The notes under the pieces are model-generated. The model was not told where the DNA came from and did not search any database. It saw nothing but the letters and a program-made list of their open reading frames with translations. This document shows, in pieces, positions 42,535 to 51,441 of a stretch of DNA of 64,000 nt (positions are counted from its first letter, which is position 1; the number at the start of each line of letters is the position of its first letter). The DNA is from JAHEKO01 sp965212505 (GTDB lineage: Bacteria; Acidobacteriota; Thermoanaerobaculia; Multivoradales; JAHEKO01). Made by a program: the position numbers and the translations under genes. Where the stretch lies: contig OZ243123.1 of assembly GCA_965212505.1 (NCBI GenBank), forward strand, positions 2,728,001-2,792,000, in the 5' to 3' direction.

Positions 42535-44100
42535 ATGAGCGGCGACTATTCCAAGGAGCGCTGGGCGACCAGAATCGGTCTGGTCCTGGCGATGGCCGGC
42601 AACGCCGTCGGCCTCGGCAACTTCCTGAGATTCCCGGTGCAGGCCGCGCAGAACGGCGGCGGCACCTTCATGATCCCCTACTTCATCTCGTTCCTCCTGC
42701 TCGGCATTCCGCTGATGTGGATCGAGTGGGGCATCGGCCGCTACGGCGGTACCAAGGGCCACTCCTCCTCGCCTGGCATGTTCCAGGCGCTGGCCGGCAA
42801 GCGGCGCAAGTGGGCCAAGTACCTCGGCGCGATCGGCCTGGTGATTCCGCTGGTCGTCTTCACCTACTACACCTATGTGGTGTCGTGGATGTTGGCGATG
42901 AGCTTCTTCAGCCTGACGGGTAGCTTCTTCGGGCTGGGCGAGGTCGACGCCATGCGCGACTACCTCGGTTCGTACCAGAACATCGCCGACTCGAGCTACG
43001 TCTCAGGCGGGGTCACGCTTGGCTTCTTCCTGATCACCTTCGCGCTCATCGCCTGGATCCTGTCGCGGGGAATCAGCGGCGGCATCGAGAAACTGGCGCT
43101 CTACGGCATGCCGATTCTGTTCGTCTTCGCCTTCGTCTTGATGGCGCGCGTCTTGACCCTGCCGGCGGCAGAGGCCTCGCCCGCCGACGGCCTGAACTTC
43201 ATCTGGAATCCCGACTGGGCGGCGCTCGGCAATGCGCGTGTCTGGCTGGCGGCCGCCGGCCAGATGTTCTTCACCCTCTCGGTCGGTATGGGCACGATCC
43301 ACTGCTACGCCTCGTACCTCCGGAAGAAGGACGACGTTGCCCTCACCGGCCTCTCGACTGCGGCAACTAACGAGTTTGCCGAAGTTGTGCTCGGCGGCAC
43401 GATCGCCATCCCGGCGGCCGTCGTCTTCTTCGGAGTAACGGGCGCCACGGCGATCGCCCAGGGCGGCTCCTACGACCTCGGCATCGTGGCCATGGGGGTC
43501 GTCTTCCAAAAGCTGCCCGGCCCCGTAGTCCTCGGCAAGCTGGCCGCCTTCCTCTGGTTCTTCCTGCTGTTCATCGCCGGCGCGACCTCGAGCGTCGCCC
43601 AGGCGAGTCCAACCATCGCGTTCCTTCAGGACGAGTTCGGCTGGAAGCGCAAGAAGGCCGCGATGGCCACGGCGAGCGTCGGCTTCGGCCTGGCGCTCTT
43701 CCACGTGCTCTTCTACCGCATGGGCGTGCTCGACGAATGGGACTACTGGGCCGGCACCTTCGGCCTGGTGATCTTCGCAGCCGTGGAGATTGTCCTCTTC
43801 TCGTACATCTTCGGAATCAACAAGGGGTGGGACCAGCTTCACGAGGGCGCCGACATCAAGATTCCCGGCATCTTCAAGCCCATCATGAAGTGGGTGACAC
43901 CGGCCTTCCTGTTTGTGCTGCTCGGCTGGTGGGCCGTCACGGAAGCCTGGCCGGCACTCCTGATGGAGAACGTCACCGATCCCGAGACGGTGCCCTACCG
44001 CTGGGTCAGTCGCCTGCTGATGGTCGGGCTGACCGTCGGCTTCCTACTGATGATTCGAGCCGCCTGGAGAGGGCGCGACGACGAGGGGGACACCGCATGA
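42535..44100 (+). CDS. Sodium-dependent transporter (NSS/SNF family)
   Basis: 521 residues, about 11-12 transmembrane helices. NSS signature in helix 1: AMAGNAVGLGNFLRFPVQ (Gly-rich unwound stretch that holds Na+ and substrate). PYFISFLLLGIPLMWIEW and GATSSVAQASPTIAFLQDEF (about 350-370) also fit the family. It should take up a neutral amino acid (Met/Ala type) or related solute with sodium. GAGG lies six bases before the ATG. It overlaps a tiny membrane protein gene of the sort that is part of MetPS-like transporters. Confidence 0.92.
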   Translation: MSGDYSKERWATRIGLVLAMAGNAVGLGNFLRFPVQAAQNGGGTFMIPYFISFLLLGIPLMWIEWGIGRYGGTKGHSSSPGMFQALAGKRRKWAKYLGAIGLVIPLVVFTYYTYVVSWMLAMSFFSLTGSFFGLGEVDAMRDYLGSYQNIADSSYVSGGVTLGFFLITFALIAWILSRGISGGIEKLALYGMPILFVFAFVLMARVLTLPAAEASPADGLNFIWNPDWAALGNARVWLAAAGQMFFTLSVGMGTIHCYASYLRKKDDVALTGLSTAATNEFAEVVLGGTIAIPAAVVFFGVTGATAIAQGGSYDLGIVAMGVVFQKLPGPVVLGKLAAFLWFFLLFIAGATSSVAQASPTIAFLQDEFGWKRKKAAMATASVGFGLALFHVLFYRMGVLDEWDYWAGTFGLVIFAAVEIVLFSYIFGINKGWDQLHEGADIKIPGIFKPIMKWVTPAFLFVLLGWWAVTEAWPALLMENVTDPETVPYRWVSRLLMVGLTVGFLLMIRAAWRGRDDEGDTA

Positions 44101-44228
44101 GTGGAGGCCTGACACCGTTTGCCACGGCGTTCATGGGAATCAGCATGACCGCAGTCACCTGCCTCGCCGGCTGGTGCATGTACCGCATCCTCAGCGGGCC
44201 GAAAAGCCCGCAAAGCGAAGACGACTAA
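44097..44228 (+). CDS. Small transporter subunit (MetS-like)
   Basis: 43 residues, overlapping the transporter stop by ATGA. One transmembrane helix (AFMGISMTAVTCLAGWCMY) and a short charged tail (KSPQSEDD). In Corynebacterium MetP needs the tiny MetS encoded just downstream, and similar small proteins follow many NSS transporters. The overlap, size and membrane helix support the same role here. Too short for most automated calls. Confidence 0.72.
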   Translation: MSGGLTPFATAFMGISMTAVTCLAGWCMYRILSGPKSPQSEDD

Positions 44229-44253
44229 ACGCGTCTGGCCGGCTCGCGGCCGA

Positions 44254-44373
44254 CTAGGCGCGACGGTCGCTGGGGGCGGTGAAATGCCACCAGAGGGACC
44301 AGGCGACCTGGCTGACGTAGGCTCGGAAGCCCCCGATTTCGCTCAGTGGCCGGCGGTCGGTAAACAGACTCAT
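44254..44373 (-). CDS. Candidate 39-residue protein
   Basis: An ATG at 44373 with AGAGG about eight bases upstream opens a frame of 39 codons ending TAG at 44254: it includes MSLFTDRRPLSEIGG and VSQVAWSLWWHFTAP. It is rich in Trp, with a short amphipathic or hydrophobic middle, and third positions are mostly G/C as in neighbouring genes. It lies opposite to the transporter pair in an otherwise empty 249-base gap. No family recognised; could be chance. Confidence 0.35.
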   Translation of the reverse strand: MSLFTDRRPLSEIGGFRAYVSQVAWSLWWHFTAPSDRRA

Positions 44374-44477
44374 GGGAAGACCTCTACCATCTCCTAGGGT
44401 AGATACGGATTACGGACCCGAAAGGCCCGATCGAACTGCTACCCTCGCAGTCTGAGCCCTTTGCGGAGGAGGCCACA

Positions 44478-46100
44478 ATGACGCGTTTCACTACATCCAC
44501 ATGTGTGCATAAGTCGGCAACGATTGCCCTGGCGGCCGTTTTGAGCCTGGCTCTCTCGCTGTCTGCCGCCGAAGTCGGCAACCTCGGACGACTCGATTTT
44601 CCGAACTCGGGAGCCCCCGAAGCTCAGGACGCGTTCGTGCGTGGCGTCCTCCTCCTCCACAACTTCGAGTACCAGGACGCGCGCGAGGCGTTCCAGGAGG
44701 CGCAGGAGATCGACTCCGACTTCTCTCTCGCCTACTGGGGCGAGGCGATGACCCACAACGCCCCTCTCTGGCGCCGGGTCGACCAGGAAGAAGCGCGGGC
44801 GGCACTCGACAGGCTCGCTCCGACCGTCGAGGAGCGTCTCGCCAAGACTCCGACCGAGCGCGAGCGGCGCTATCTGCGCGCCTTTGAGCAGCTGCTCGGC
44901 GACGGTGAGAAGTCGGATCGTGACGCGGCCTACTCCGAGGCGATGGGCCGGCTCTCGGCGGCTCATCCCGAAGATCAAGAGGCCAAGGCCTTCTACGCCC
45001 TGTCGATCCTGGGCACCCAGAACGGCAGTCGCGACTTTGCCACCTACATGCGGGCGGGAGCGGTGGCCGAAGAGGTCTTCGCGGCCAACCCGCGCCACCC
45101 CGGCGCCGTCCACTACATGATCCACTCGTACGACGACCCGGTGCACGCCCCACTCGGACTCCGGGCCGCGCGCGTCTACGCGGACATCTCACCCGCCGCC
45201 TCCCACGCGCAGCACATGATCTCGCACATCTTCGTGGCTCTCGGGCAGTGGGAAGAGTCCGTCGACTCGAACTGGAAGTCGTTCGAGGTGTCGCGCGAGC
45301 GCGCCGAGCGCAAAGAACTCGGCGCCGACAGTCTCAACTACCACGCGTTGCAGTGGCTCCAGTACTCGTACCTTCAGCTCGGGCGCAACGACGACGCCCG
45401 CGGACTCCTCGATCAGATGCAGGGCTACGTCACCGAGAGCGGCTCCGACCGCGCCCGCTGGTACCACGCCTACATGCGCGCCGCCTGGGTCGTCGAGACC
45501 GGCCGCGACGCTCCGGGCGGCTTCGGCGCGGAGAGCCCGGAGTTCCCCGCTCAGGCGCTCGACCACTTCGCCTCCGGCTACGCCGCCCTCGAAGCGGGCG
45601 ACCTCGAGACGGCGGCAGCCGCCTACCAGTTGCTCTCCGCCACGGCGGACGAGATCCAACTGGACGACGAGGAGTCCTCGAGGTCAAAGACCGAGGCGCG
45701 GGTGATGGAAAAGAGCCTCCGCGCTCGGATCGAGCTCGCCGAGGGGAACGCCGAAGTGGCTCTGGCGCTCCTCTCCGAAGCCTCCGAGGCGGAGGCGGCG
45801 CTGCCACTCGACTTTGGGCCACCAGGCATCGTCAAACCGTCTCATGAGCTCTACGGTGAGGCGCTACTGGCCCAGCAGCGGCCCGAGGAGGCGCGTGCTC
45901 AGTTCGAGACCGCGCTCGCTCGCGCTCCACGCCGTTCTCAGTCGCTGTCCGGCCGCGCCGCAGCAGCAAGTGCACTCGGCGACGACCAGACGGTCGAACG
46001 GGCCTGCAGCGAACTCGCTTCGATCCGAGCCGGCACGGGCGATGGCCCCCCGAGCGCCTGTGACGGCGTCGGCGACGACCAGAGCATCGGCACACCGTAG
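44478..46100 (+). CDS. Secreted TPR-repeat protein
   Basis: 540 residues. GGAGGAGG stands just before the ATG. Signal peptide (ATIALAAVLSLALSLSAAE), then helical repeats throughout: LHNFEYQDAREAFQEAQEID (about 60-80), FAANPRHPGAVHYMIHSYDD (about 195-215), LLAQQRPEEARAQFETALAR near the C-terminus. The sequence HNFEY...SLAYWGEAMTHNAPLW and HYMIHSYDDP are a recurrent signature in exported TPR proteins of Acidobacteriota/Proteobacteria whose role is unknown. It probably works as a periplasmic scaffold. It stands alone, not in an obvious operon. Confidence 0.8.
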   Translation: MTRFTTSTCVHKSATIALAAVLSLALSLSAAEVGNLGRLDFPNSGAPEAQDAFVRGVLLLHNFEYQDAREAFQEAQEIDSDFSLAYWGEAMTHNAPLWRRVDQEEARAALDRLAPTVEERLAKTPTERERRYLRAFEQLLGDGEKSDRDAAYSEAMGRLSAAHPEDQEAKAFYALSILGTQNGSRDFATYMRAGAVAEEVFAANPRHPGAVHYMIHSYDDPVHAPLGLRAARVYADISPAASHAQHMISHIFVALGQWEESVDSNWKSFEVSRERAERKELGADSLNYHALQWLQYSYLQLGRNDDARGLLDQMQGYVTESGSDRARWYHAYMRAAWVVETGRDAPGGFGAESPEFPAQALDHFASGYAALEAGDLETAAAAYQLLSATADEIQLDDEESSRSKTEARVMEKSLRARIELAEGNAEVALALLSEASEAEAALPLDFGPPGIVKPSHELYGEALLAQQRPEEARAQFETALARAPRRSQSLSGRAAAASALGDDQTVERACSELASIRAGTGDGPPSACDGVGDDQSIGTP

Positions 46101-46296
46101 CGATCGAAAGCGGCTCTCGGCAGCTACATCGCGCCTCACGGGTGGAGGCGTTTCGACGACTCGTCCTTGAGACTTGGGGAGGTCCCGTGGGCAGCGGAGA
46201 CGTCGGCGAGGGCCTACCGGAGCGACCGGCCCGGGTCGAGCGATGCGGTACGATCGCTGGAAATCCAAAGTTCAACACCTGCAAGGGAGGTCCGCG

Positions 46297-47193
46297 ATGC
46301 CGCTCTACGCCTTTGACGGGACCTGGAATCGGGACAAACCGGGCACCGATCGAGACACCAACGTAGTCTGGTTCTGCCGCGCCTACCAGGGGCGTAGCTA
46401 CTACAAGACGGGCGTCGGCACCCGCTTCGGCAAACTGGGACGGATCGTCGGCGGGCTCACCGGCAAGGGTGGACGCAGTCGCGTCAAAGCGGCCCGCAAG
46501 AACCTCGCGTCGTGCTTCAAGCGGGGCGAGACGACGATCGACATCGTCGGCTTCAGCCGCGGCGCCGCACTGGCCCTCCACTTCGCGAACAAAATCGAAG
46601 CGAAGGGGGTCGAAACTCCCGACGGCACCGTCTTCCCCAGAATCCGGTTCCTCGGCCTCTGGGACGTCGTCCCCTCCTTCGGCGCACCGAGTATTCCGCT
46701 CAACATCGGCTGGGACCTCGACCTGCCCGACAACGTCGACCGCTGCTGTCACGCCATGTCCCTCGACGAGCGGCGACACATGTTCAAGCTGCGCCGACTC
46801 GAGTCCCGCATCGAAAGTGTGAACGTGAACGACCCGCTCGATGAGGTCTGGTTCCGCGGCGTCCACTCGGACATCGGCGGCGGCAACCGGAACCCCGGCC
46901 TCTCGAGCCTGACCCTCGATTGGATGTTCGCCAATGCCAAGGCCGCCGGATTGCCGATCGACAGCCGGGTGGTGACCGAGAATCGGCAGCGCCGCAAGCC
47001 GACCAGCGGCATTTCGATCCACTCGCACGACCCGGTCAAACAGAAGTTCCGGCGCCTACGATCGACGGACTTCTGTCACGAATCCGTCGACTTTCGGAAG
47101 GACACCAAGAAACGCCAGCACAACAATCCTCCCGAGGGCCTCGCGGTGGTCAGCAACACGGGTCGCCGCCTGCGGGGCTTTCGGCGAGCCTGA
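46297..47193 (+). CDS. DUF2235 alpha/beta-hydrolase
   Basis: 298 residues from the ATG at 46297, with a strong AAGGGAGG site. Starts MPLYAFDGTWNRDKPG, the DUF2235 opening (DGTWN), followed by nucleophile elbow DIVGFSRGAALA (about 87-98, G-x-S-x-G) and VHSDIGGGNRNPGLSS with the catalytic His/Asp pair. No signal peptide. Members in type VI secretion clusters are phospholipase effectors (Tle); here no VgrG, Hcp or immunity gene is near, so a housekeeping or lone hydrolase is more likely. It faces the 47285 hydrolase gene convergently. Confidence 0.85.
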   Translation: MPLYAFDGTWNRDKPGTDRDTNVVWFCRAYQGRSYYKTGVGTRFGKLGRIVGGLTGKGGRSRVKAARKNLASCFKRGETTIDIVGFSRGAALALHFANKIEAKGVETPDGTVFPRIRFLGLWDVVPSFGAPSIPLNIGWDLDLPDNVDRCCHAMSLDERRHMFKLRRLESRIESVNVNDPLDEVWFRGVHSDIGGGNRNPGLSSLTLDWMFANAKAAGLPIDSRVVTENRQRRKPTSGISIHSHDPVKQKFRRLRSTDFCHESVDFRKDTKKRQHNNPPEGLAVVSNTGRRLRGFRRA

Positions 47194-47284
47194 GCTCACG
47201 ACTCCGGCGGTCGCGCTGACCGGCGCGCGCGTCAATCCCGAGAGGGGGGACGGGTCCACCCCGACCTGGGAGTAGCTCCCCGAC

Positions 47285-47944
47285 CTAGAGGCCGTTCAGG
47301 AAGCGCCCGGCGGCCCGATTGAATTCGCCGGTGAACTCGTGCCCGCCTTGGAAGAGGCAGCTCTGCGGCTCGACTCCGGCAGCCTCCAGAAGGTCCAGGT
47401 CGCGCTGGAGTTTGTTGGCGTCGTACCAAGTGTCCTCGTCGCCGCGACCGATCAGGACTCGGGGAAACCCGTCGAGACCTCCCGCGAGAATCTCGCTCGG
47501 CACGTCGCCACCAAGCGCGACCAGACCCGCGAAGTCGTGCCCGGAGCTGGCGGCGGCTCGGTAGGCCATCGCCGTCCCCTGGGAGAACCCGAAGAGCGCA
47601 ACGGTCTCGTTGACGTCCAGGTTTCGCTTGGCATCGGCGATCGCAGCGCTGACGTAGCGGATGTTGTCGGCGATCGCCAGATCGCGGTCCTGTCGAGTCA
47701 TCCAACTCGCGCCCAACTCTGCTCCCCGTGCGCGGTAGAACGGGTGGAGCCCCTGAATGGCGACCAGGTGCCAGTGGACTAGGCCTGGCAGCTCGAGCAG
47801 CGCGTCGAGGTGCTCTTCCGCGGTCTGCGCGTAGCCGTGGAAGCCGACCAGGAGCGGCGCCGAGCCCTCCGAGTCGGCAGCTCGAATCAGATAGCGACCG
47901 TGAACCTGCGCTTCGAGGTGATGTACTTCGAATGATCCGGCCAT
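47285..47944 (-). CDS. Alpha/beta-hydrolase (carboxylesterase/phospholipase-like)
   Basis: 219 residues, the size of YpfH/EstB-type esterases. Motifs: LLVGFHGYAQTAEEHLDAL (oxyanion HG), nucleophile ALFGFSQGTAMAYRAA (about 116-131), Asp in LIGRGDEDTWYD and His in FQGGHEF. No signal peptide. It lies 11 bases after trpA on the same strand and so probably rides on the tryptophan operon, but nothing in its family points to tryptophan synthesis. It could act on an ester made elsewhere. Confidence 0.85.
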   Translation of the reverse strand: MAGSFEVHHLEAQVHGRYLIRAADSEGSAPLLVGFHGYAQTAEEHLDALLELPGLVHWHLVAIQGLHPFYRARGAELGASWMTRQDRDLAIADNIRYVSAAIADAKRNLDVNETVALFGFSQGTAMAYRAAASSGHDFAGLVALGGDVPSEILAGGLDGFPRVLIGRGDEDTWYDANKLQRDLDLLEAAGVEPQSCLFQGGHEFTGEFNRAAGRFLNGL

Positions 47945-47955
47945 CGTCCTCCTCC

Positions 47956-48750
47956 TCAGCGGAGCGCGGCTGCCAGGCGCCGCACCTCGGTCGCCATCTT
48001 CTCCGGAAGCGAGGGGTCGTCCGGGTGCTCTTCCACGAGACGCACCAGGGCGCTGCCGACCACCACGCCGTCGGCGACCCGAGCGACCTGGGCGACCTGT
48101 TCAGGGGTAGAGATCCCGAAGCCGACAGCGAGCGGCAACGAGAGCCTTCGCCGCAACCGCTTCGCCTCCTTGAGCAACTGCTTGGGAAGTTCCTGTCGCG
48201 CACCGGTCACACCGGTCCGCGAAACGTAGTACACGAACCCGCTCGAGGCGCCGGCCACGCTGCGGACCCGCCGTCGATCGCTGGTTGGCGCGAGCAGGAA
48301 GACGGTGTCGATCCCCTTCTCACGCATCGTGGGGAGGAGCTCTCCCGCCTCTTCGGGCGGTAGGTCGACGCAGAGGATCCCATCAACCCCCGACGCTGCA
48401 GCGCGCTCCGCGAAACGGTCGATGCCCGCGGCGAGAATCGGGTTGAAGTAGGTGAACAGGATCATCGGCACTCCGAGCCGGTCCCGATGGCGTGCGACCA
48501 GGTCCAACACGCTCGAAAGGCTCGCTCCGGCGGCCAGGGCTCGCGTCGCCGCGCGCTGATTCACCGGGCCGTCGGCGATCGGATCGCTGAAGGGCACTCC
48601 GATCTCGATCAGATCCGCCCCGCCGGCAGCGAGCGCTTCGAGCAGCTGGCCGCTGACCTCGGCGTTCGGATCCCCACCGGTCAGGTACGGGATGAAGGCG
48701 GCTCGCTTCTCCTTCCGGCAACGTTCGAAGACCTTTGCGATCGAGCTCAC
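47956..48750 (-). CDS. trpA: Tryptophan synthase alpha subunit
   Basis: 264 residues from a GTG that overlaps the trpB stop (GTGA). It cleaves indole-3-glycerol phosphate to indole and glyceraldehyde-3-phosphate; indole is channelled to TrpB. Catalytic Glu and Asp are in LIEIGVPFSDPIADGPVNQ (about 44-62). The phosphate loop is in LAVGFGISTPEQVAQVA and GVVVGSALVRLVEEH. Length fits the family (about 265). Last biosynthetic gene of the operon. Confidence 0.96.
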   Translation of the reverse strand: MSSIAKVFERCRKEKRAAFIPYLTGGDPNAEVSGQLLEALAAGGADLIEIGVPFSDPIADGPVNQRAATRALAAGASLSSVLDLVARHRDRLGVPMILFTYFNPILAAGIDRFAERAAASGVDGILCVDLPPEEAGELLPTMREKGIDTVFLLAPTSDRRRVRSVAGASSGFVYYVSRTGVTGARQELPKQLLKEAKRLRRRLSLPLAVGFGISTPEQVAQVARVADGVVVGSALVRLVEEHPDDPSLPEKMATEVRRLAAALR

Positions 48751-49994
48751 TTGAACTCCCGTCCGAGACGTTGAACGGACGGTTTCTCCTCCGGCCGTTC
48801 TCGCTCGGCGTCAAACGCCAGCACCGACTCGACGTCCTTGTCCCCGCGCCCGGACAGATTGACCAGCACGATCGACTTGGGCGCCAGCCCGGGCGCGCGC
48901 TCGATCACCTCGGCGATGGCGTGTGCGCTCTCGAGCGCCGGCAGAATGCCCTCGGTCGAGGCCAGTCGATGGAAGGCGTCGATCGCGCGTTGGTCCGAAG
49001 CCGAGGTGTACTCGATCCGCCCGCGCTCGAACAGGTCGACGTGCTCCGGCCCGACCGCGGGATAGTCGAGCCCCGCCGAAACCGAATGGGTCGGCGCGAT
49101 CTGCCCGTTGTCGTCCTGGAGTACGAGAGTGCGGGTGCCGTGGAGCACTCCTACCGACCCTCCCGAGAAACGCGCCGCGTGATCTCCGAGCGCGCCGCCC
49201 GTGCCCCCAGCTTCGACCCCGATCATGCGCACCCGGGGTTCGTCCAGAAAGGCCGAGAAGAGGCCGATCGAATTGCTACCGCCACCGACACAGGCGATCG
49301 CGAGGTCGGGCCACGACCGCCGCGCCTGCCGGCGCAGCTGCCGGCGGGCTTCGTCACCGATCACGCGGTGGAAGTCGCGCACCATCCTCGGATAGGGGTC
49401 CGGACCGAGGACTGACCCGAGCACGTAGTGGGTGTCTCTGACGTGGGTCACCCAGTCGCGGAGCGCCTCGTTGATGGCGTCTTTGAGGGTCCGGCTGCCG
49501 GCGTCGACCGCCACGACCTCGGCACCGAGCAGGCGCATGCGTTCGACGTTCAGGCGCTGCCGTCGCATGTCCTCCTCGCCCATGTAGACCGTGCACGAGA
49601 GCCCTAGCAGTGCAGCGGCCGTAGCCGTCGCCACGCCGTGCTGACCCGCGCCGGTCTCGGCGATGACCCGCTCCTTCCCCATCTCACTCGCCAAAAGCGC
49701 TTGGCCGATCGCGTTGTTGATCTTGTGCGCCCCGGTGTGAAGCAGATCTTCACGCTTGAGATAGATGCGCGCTCCGCCGAGCTCGCGGGTCAGCCGCTCG
49801 GCGAAATAGAGCGGCGTCGGGCGACCAGCGTAGTCACGGAGCAGCGCCTCCAGACGCCTTCGAAAGGCACGGCGACGAGAGAGTCGATCGTAGGCGCGCG
49901 CCAGCTCCGAGACCGGCGCCATGAGCGTCTCTGGGATGTACCGGCCACCAAAGTTGCCGAAGTAGCCGACCGGTTCTGTTCGTCGATCCGTCAT
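48747..49994 (-). CDS. trpB: Tryptophan synthase beta subunit
   Basis: 415 residues. Joins indole and L-serine with PLP. The PLP Lys lies in HTGAHKINNAIGQALLA (about 85-101), and the phosphate cup is ACVGGGSNSIGLFSAF. The opening GYFGNFGGRYIPETLM is typical of the main TrpB1 form that pairs with TrpA. About 15 residues longer than E. coli TrpB at the C-terminus, where it ends in a charged tail. A 34-base gap separates it from trpF, the only spacer in the operon larger than a base or two. Confidence 0.96.
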   Translation of the reverse strand: MTDRRTEPVGYFGNFGGRYIPETLMAPVSELARAYDRLSRRRAFRRRLEALLRDYAGRPTPLYFAERLTRELGGARIYLKREDLLHTGAHKINNAIGQALLASEMGKERVIAETGAGQHGVATATAAALLGLSCTVYMGEEDMRRQRLNVERMRLLGAEVVAVDAGSRTLKDAINEALRDWVTHVRDTHYVLGSVLGPDPYPRMVRDFHRVIGDEARRQLRRQARRSWPDLAIACVGGGSNSIGLFSAFLDEPRVRMIGVEAGGTGGALGDHAARFSGGSVGVLHGTRTLVLQDDNGQIAPTHSVSAGLDYPAVGPEHVDLFERGRIEYTSASDQRAIDAFHRLASTEGILPALESAHAIAEVIERAPGLAPKSIVLVNLSGRGDKDVESVLAFDAERERPEEKPSVQRLGREFK

Positions 49995-50028
49995 CGCCGC
50001 GCTCGCACCCTAAACCCATCCCCCCGCG

Positions 50029-50649
50029 CTAGGCAATCGGGAATTCCTCAAAGAGCTGCCGTAGCAGCTCGGGGTCTTTGATCCCGGGCGCCGACTCGAC
50101 GCCCGAGCAGACGTCGAGCCCGGTGGCCCCAGACTGCTCGAGCGCGGCGCGTGCGGTCGCCGGCCGGATGCCGCCGGCGACGAAGAGCGGGCGCTCGGTC
50201 CGAAGCGCGGCGAGCCGCTCGTAGCTCCACTCCTCGCCGGTTCCTCCATAGAGAGTCGGGTGGTGTCCCTCGACCAGGAACCCCCAGACGTCCCGATAGC
50301 TCTCGACGTCGGTCGGCGAACCGTCGGCACTGAGGCGAAACACCTTGATCGCCCTTTCGGCAAACGGGGCGATCGCCTCCGCCGACTCGTTACCGTGGAA
50401 CTGAAAGAGGTCGAGGCCGACCCGGCGGCCGATCTCCTCGACCTCGGCGGGGGCTCGATCGACGAACACGCCGACGAGTCGAGCCCGGCCTCGCACCTCG
50501 TCCGCGATACGAGCGGCGGTGTTGATCTCGAGTGCCCGAGGGCTCGGCGGATAGAAGTTGAGACCGAGGTATTCGGCACCGAGCTCGATCGCCAAGCGCG
50601 CGTCCTCAGGCCGCGTCACACCGCAGATCTTGATCTCGGGGCGGCTCAT
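50029..50649 (-). CDS. trpF: Phosphoribosylanthranilate isomerase
   Basis: 206 residues, normal for a monofunctional TrpF. Amadori rearrangement of PRA to CdRP. The catalytic Cys is in KICGVTRPEDARLA (about 6-19); the catalytic Asp is near LVEGHHPTLYGGTGEEWSYE, and phosphate binding is in FVAGGIRPAT and GLDVCSGVESAPGIKDP. Overlaps the trpC stop by ATGA, so TrpC and TrpF are separate but coupled here (fused in E. coli). Confidence 0.95.
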   Translation of the reverse strand: MSRPEIKICGVTRPEDARLAIELGAEYLGLNFYPPSPRALEINTAARIADEVRGRARLVGVFVDRAPAEVEEIGRRVGLDLFQFHGNESAEAIAPFAERAIKVFRLSADGSPTDVESYRDVWGFLVEGHHPTLYGGTGEEWSYERLAALRTERPLFVAGGIRPATARAALEQSGATGLDVCSGVESAPGIKDPELLRQLFEEFPIA

Positions 50650-51440
50650 TCCGAGTCCTCCAGCAAGCGACCGAGCTCGCCGCCCGGCTCCTCGGCCAAG
50701 AGGAGCGCCTCACCAATCAGGAACGCGTCGAAGCCCGCATCAGCGAGCCGGCGGCGGTCTTCGCCAGAGGCGATCCCGCTTTCGGCGATCGCCAAAGCGC
50801 CCTCCGGAAGGCTGGGGCGTAGTTCAATCGAATGAGCGAGGTCGACTTCGAACGTCCGCAGATCACGGTTGTTGATTCCGACCAGCTCCCACTCAGCGCC
50901 GTCCAGGCGCGCAACGTCGGCCGCGTCATGCGTCTCGACGAGCGGTACGAGGCCGCGAGCTCGTGCGGCGTCGGCCCAACCCCGGAGCTCCTCGGAGCTG
51001 AACAGCGCCGCGATCAGCAGCACGGCGTCGGCGCCGGCTTCAACGGCCCAATCGAGTTGTCGCGCACTCACGAGAAAGTCTTTCGCCAGCGCCGGCAGGC
51101 CGGACGCGGCCTTGCACGCGGCGAGCAACTCATAACTACCGTGGAAGAAGTCCGGTTCGACCACCACCGACAACGCCGCCGCACCCGACTCGGCATAGCT
51201 CCGGGCCTGGCGCTCGGGCTCGACCTTGCCAACCAACGATCCGAGACGCGGCGAGCCCATCTTCACCTCGGCGATGATCGCCCGCCCCCGTACCGCCTCG
51301 AGGGTGCTCAGAAAGGCGTTGGCCGGCGCAGCCGACGAGGACTCGGGCGCCGGCGGCGAGACCTCGCGCGATGAGATACCGAGCCTCGCTCGGCGTTGTT
51401 CCACGATCCGCGCCAGAATGTCGGGGACTCCCCTCGTCAT
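50646..51440 (-). CDS. trpC: Indole-3-glycerol-phosphate synthase
   Basis: 264 residues. Closes the indole ring from CdRP. Barrel motifs: IIAEVKMGSPRLGSLV (Lys of the first strand; this enzyme has EVKMGSP where most have E-K-K-A-S-P), LAKDFLVSARQLDWAVEAGA, VGINNRDLRTFEVDL, and AIAESGIASGEDRRRLADAG. The Met-Gly in the first motif is a small departure from the usual KxSPS. Overlaps trpF by ATGA and starts one base after the trpD stop. Confidence 0.95.
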   Translation of the reverse strand: MTRGVPDILARIVEQRRARLGISSREVSPPAPESSSAAPANAFLSTLEAVRGRAIIAEVKMGSPRLGSLVGKVEPERQARSYAESGAAALSVVVEPDFFHGSYELLAACKAASGLPALAKDFLVSARQLDWAVEAGADAVLLIAALFSSEELRGWADAARARGLVPLVETHDAADVARLDGAEWELVGINNRDLRTFEVDLAHSIELRPSLPEGALAIAESGIASGEDRRRLADAGFDAFLIGEALLLAEEPGGELGRLLEDSE

Positions 51441-51441
51441 C

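Noticed and set aside
46297..47193. DUF2235 protein as a type VI secretion effector
   Set aside because: No VgrG, Hcp, PAAR or immunity gene is nearby; the fold alone is not enough.
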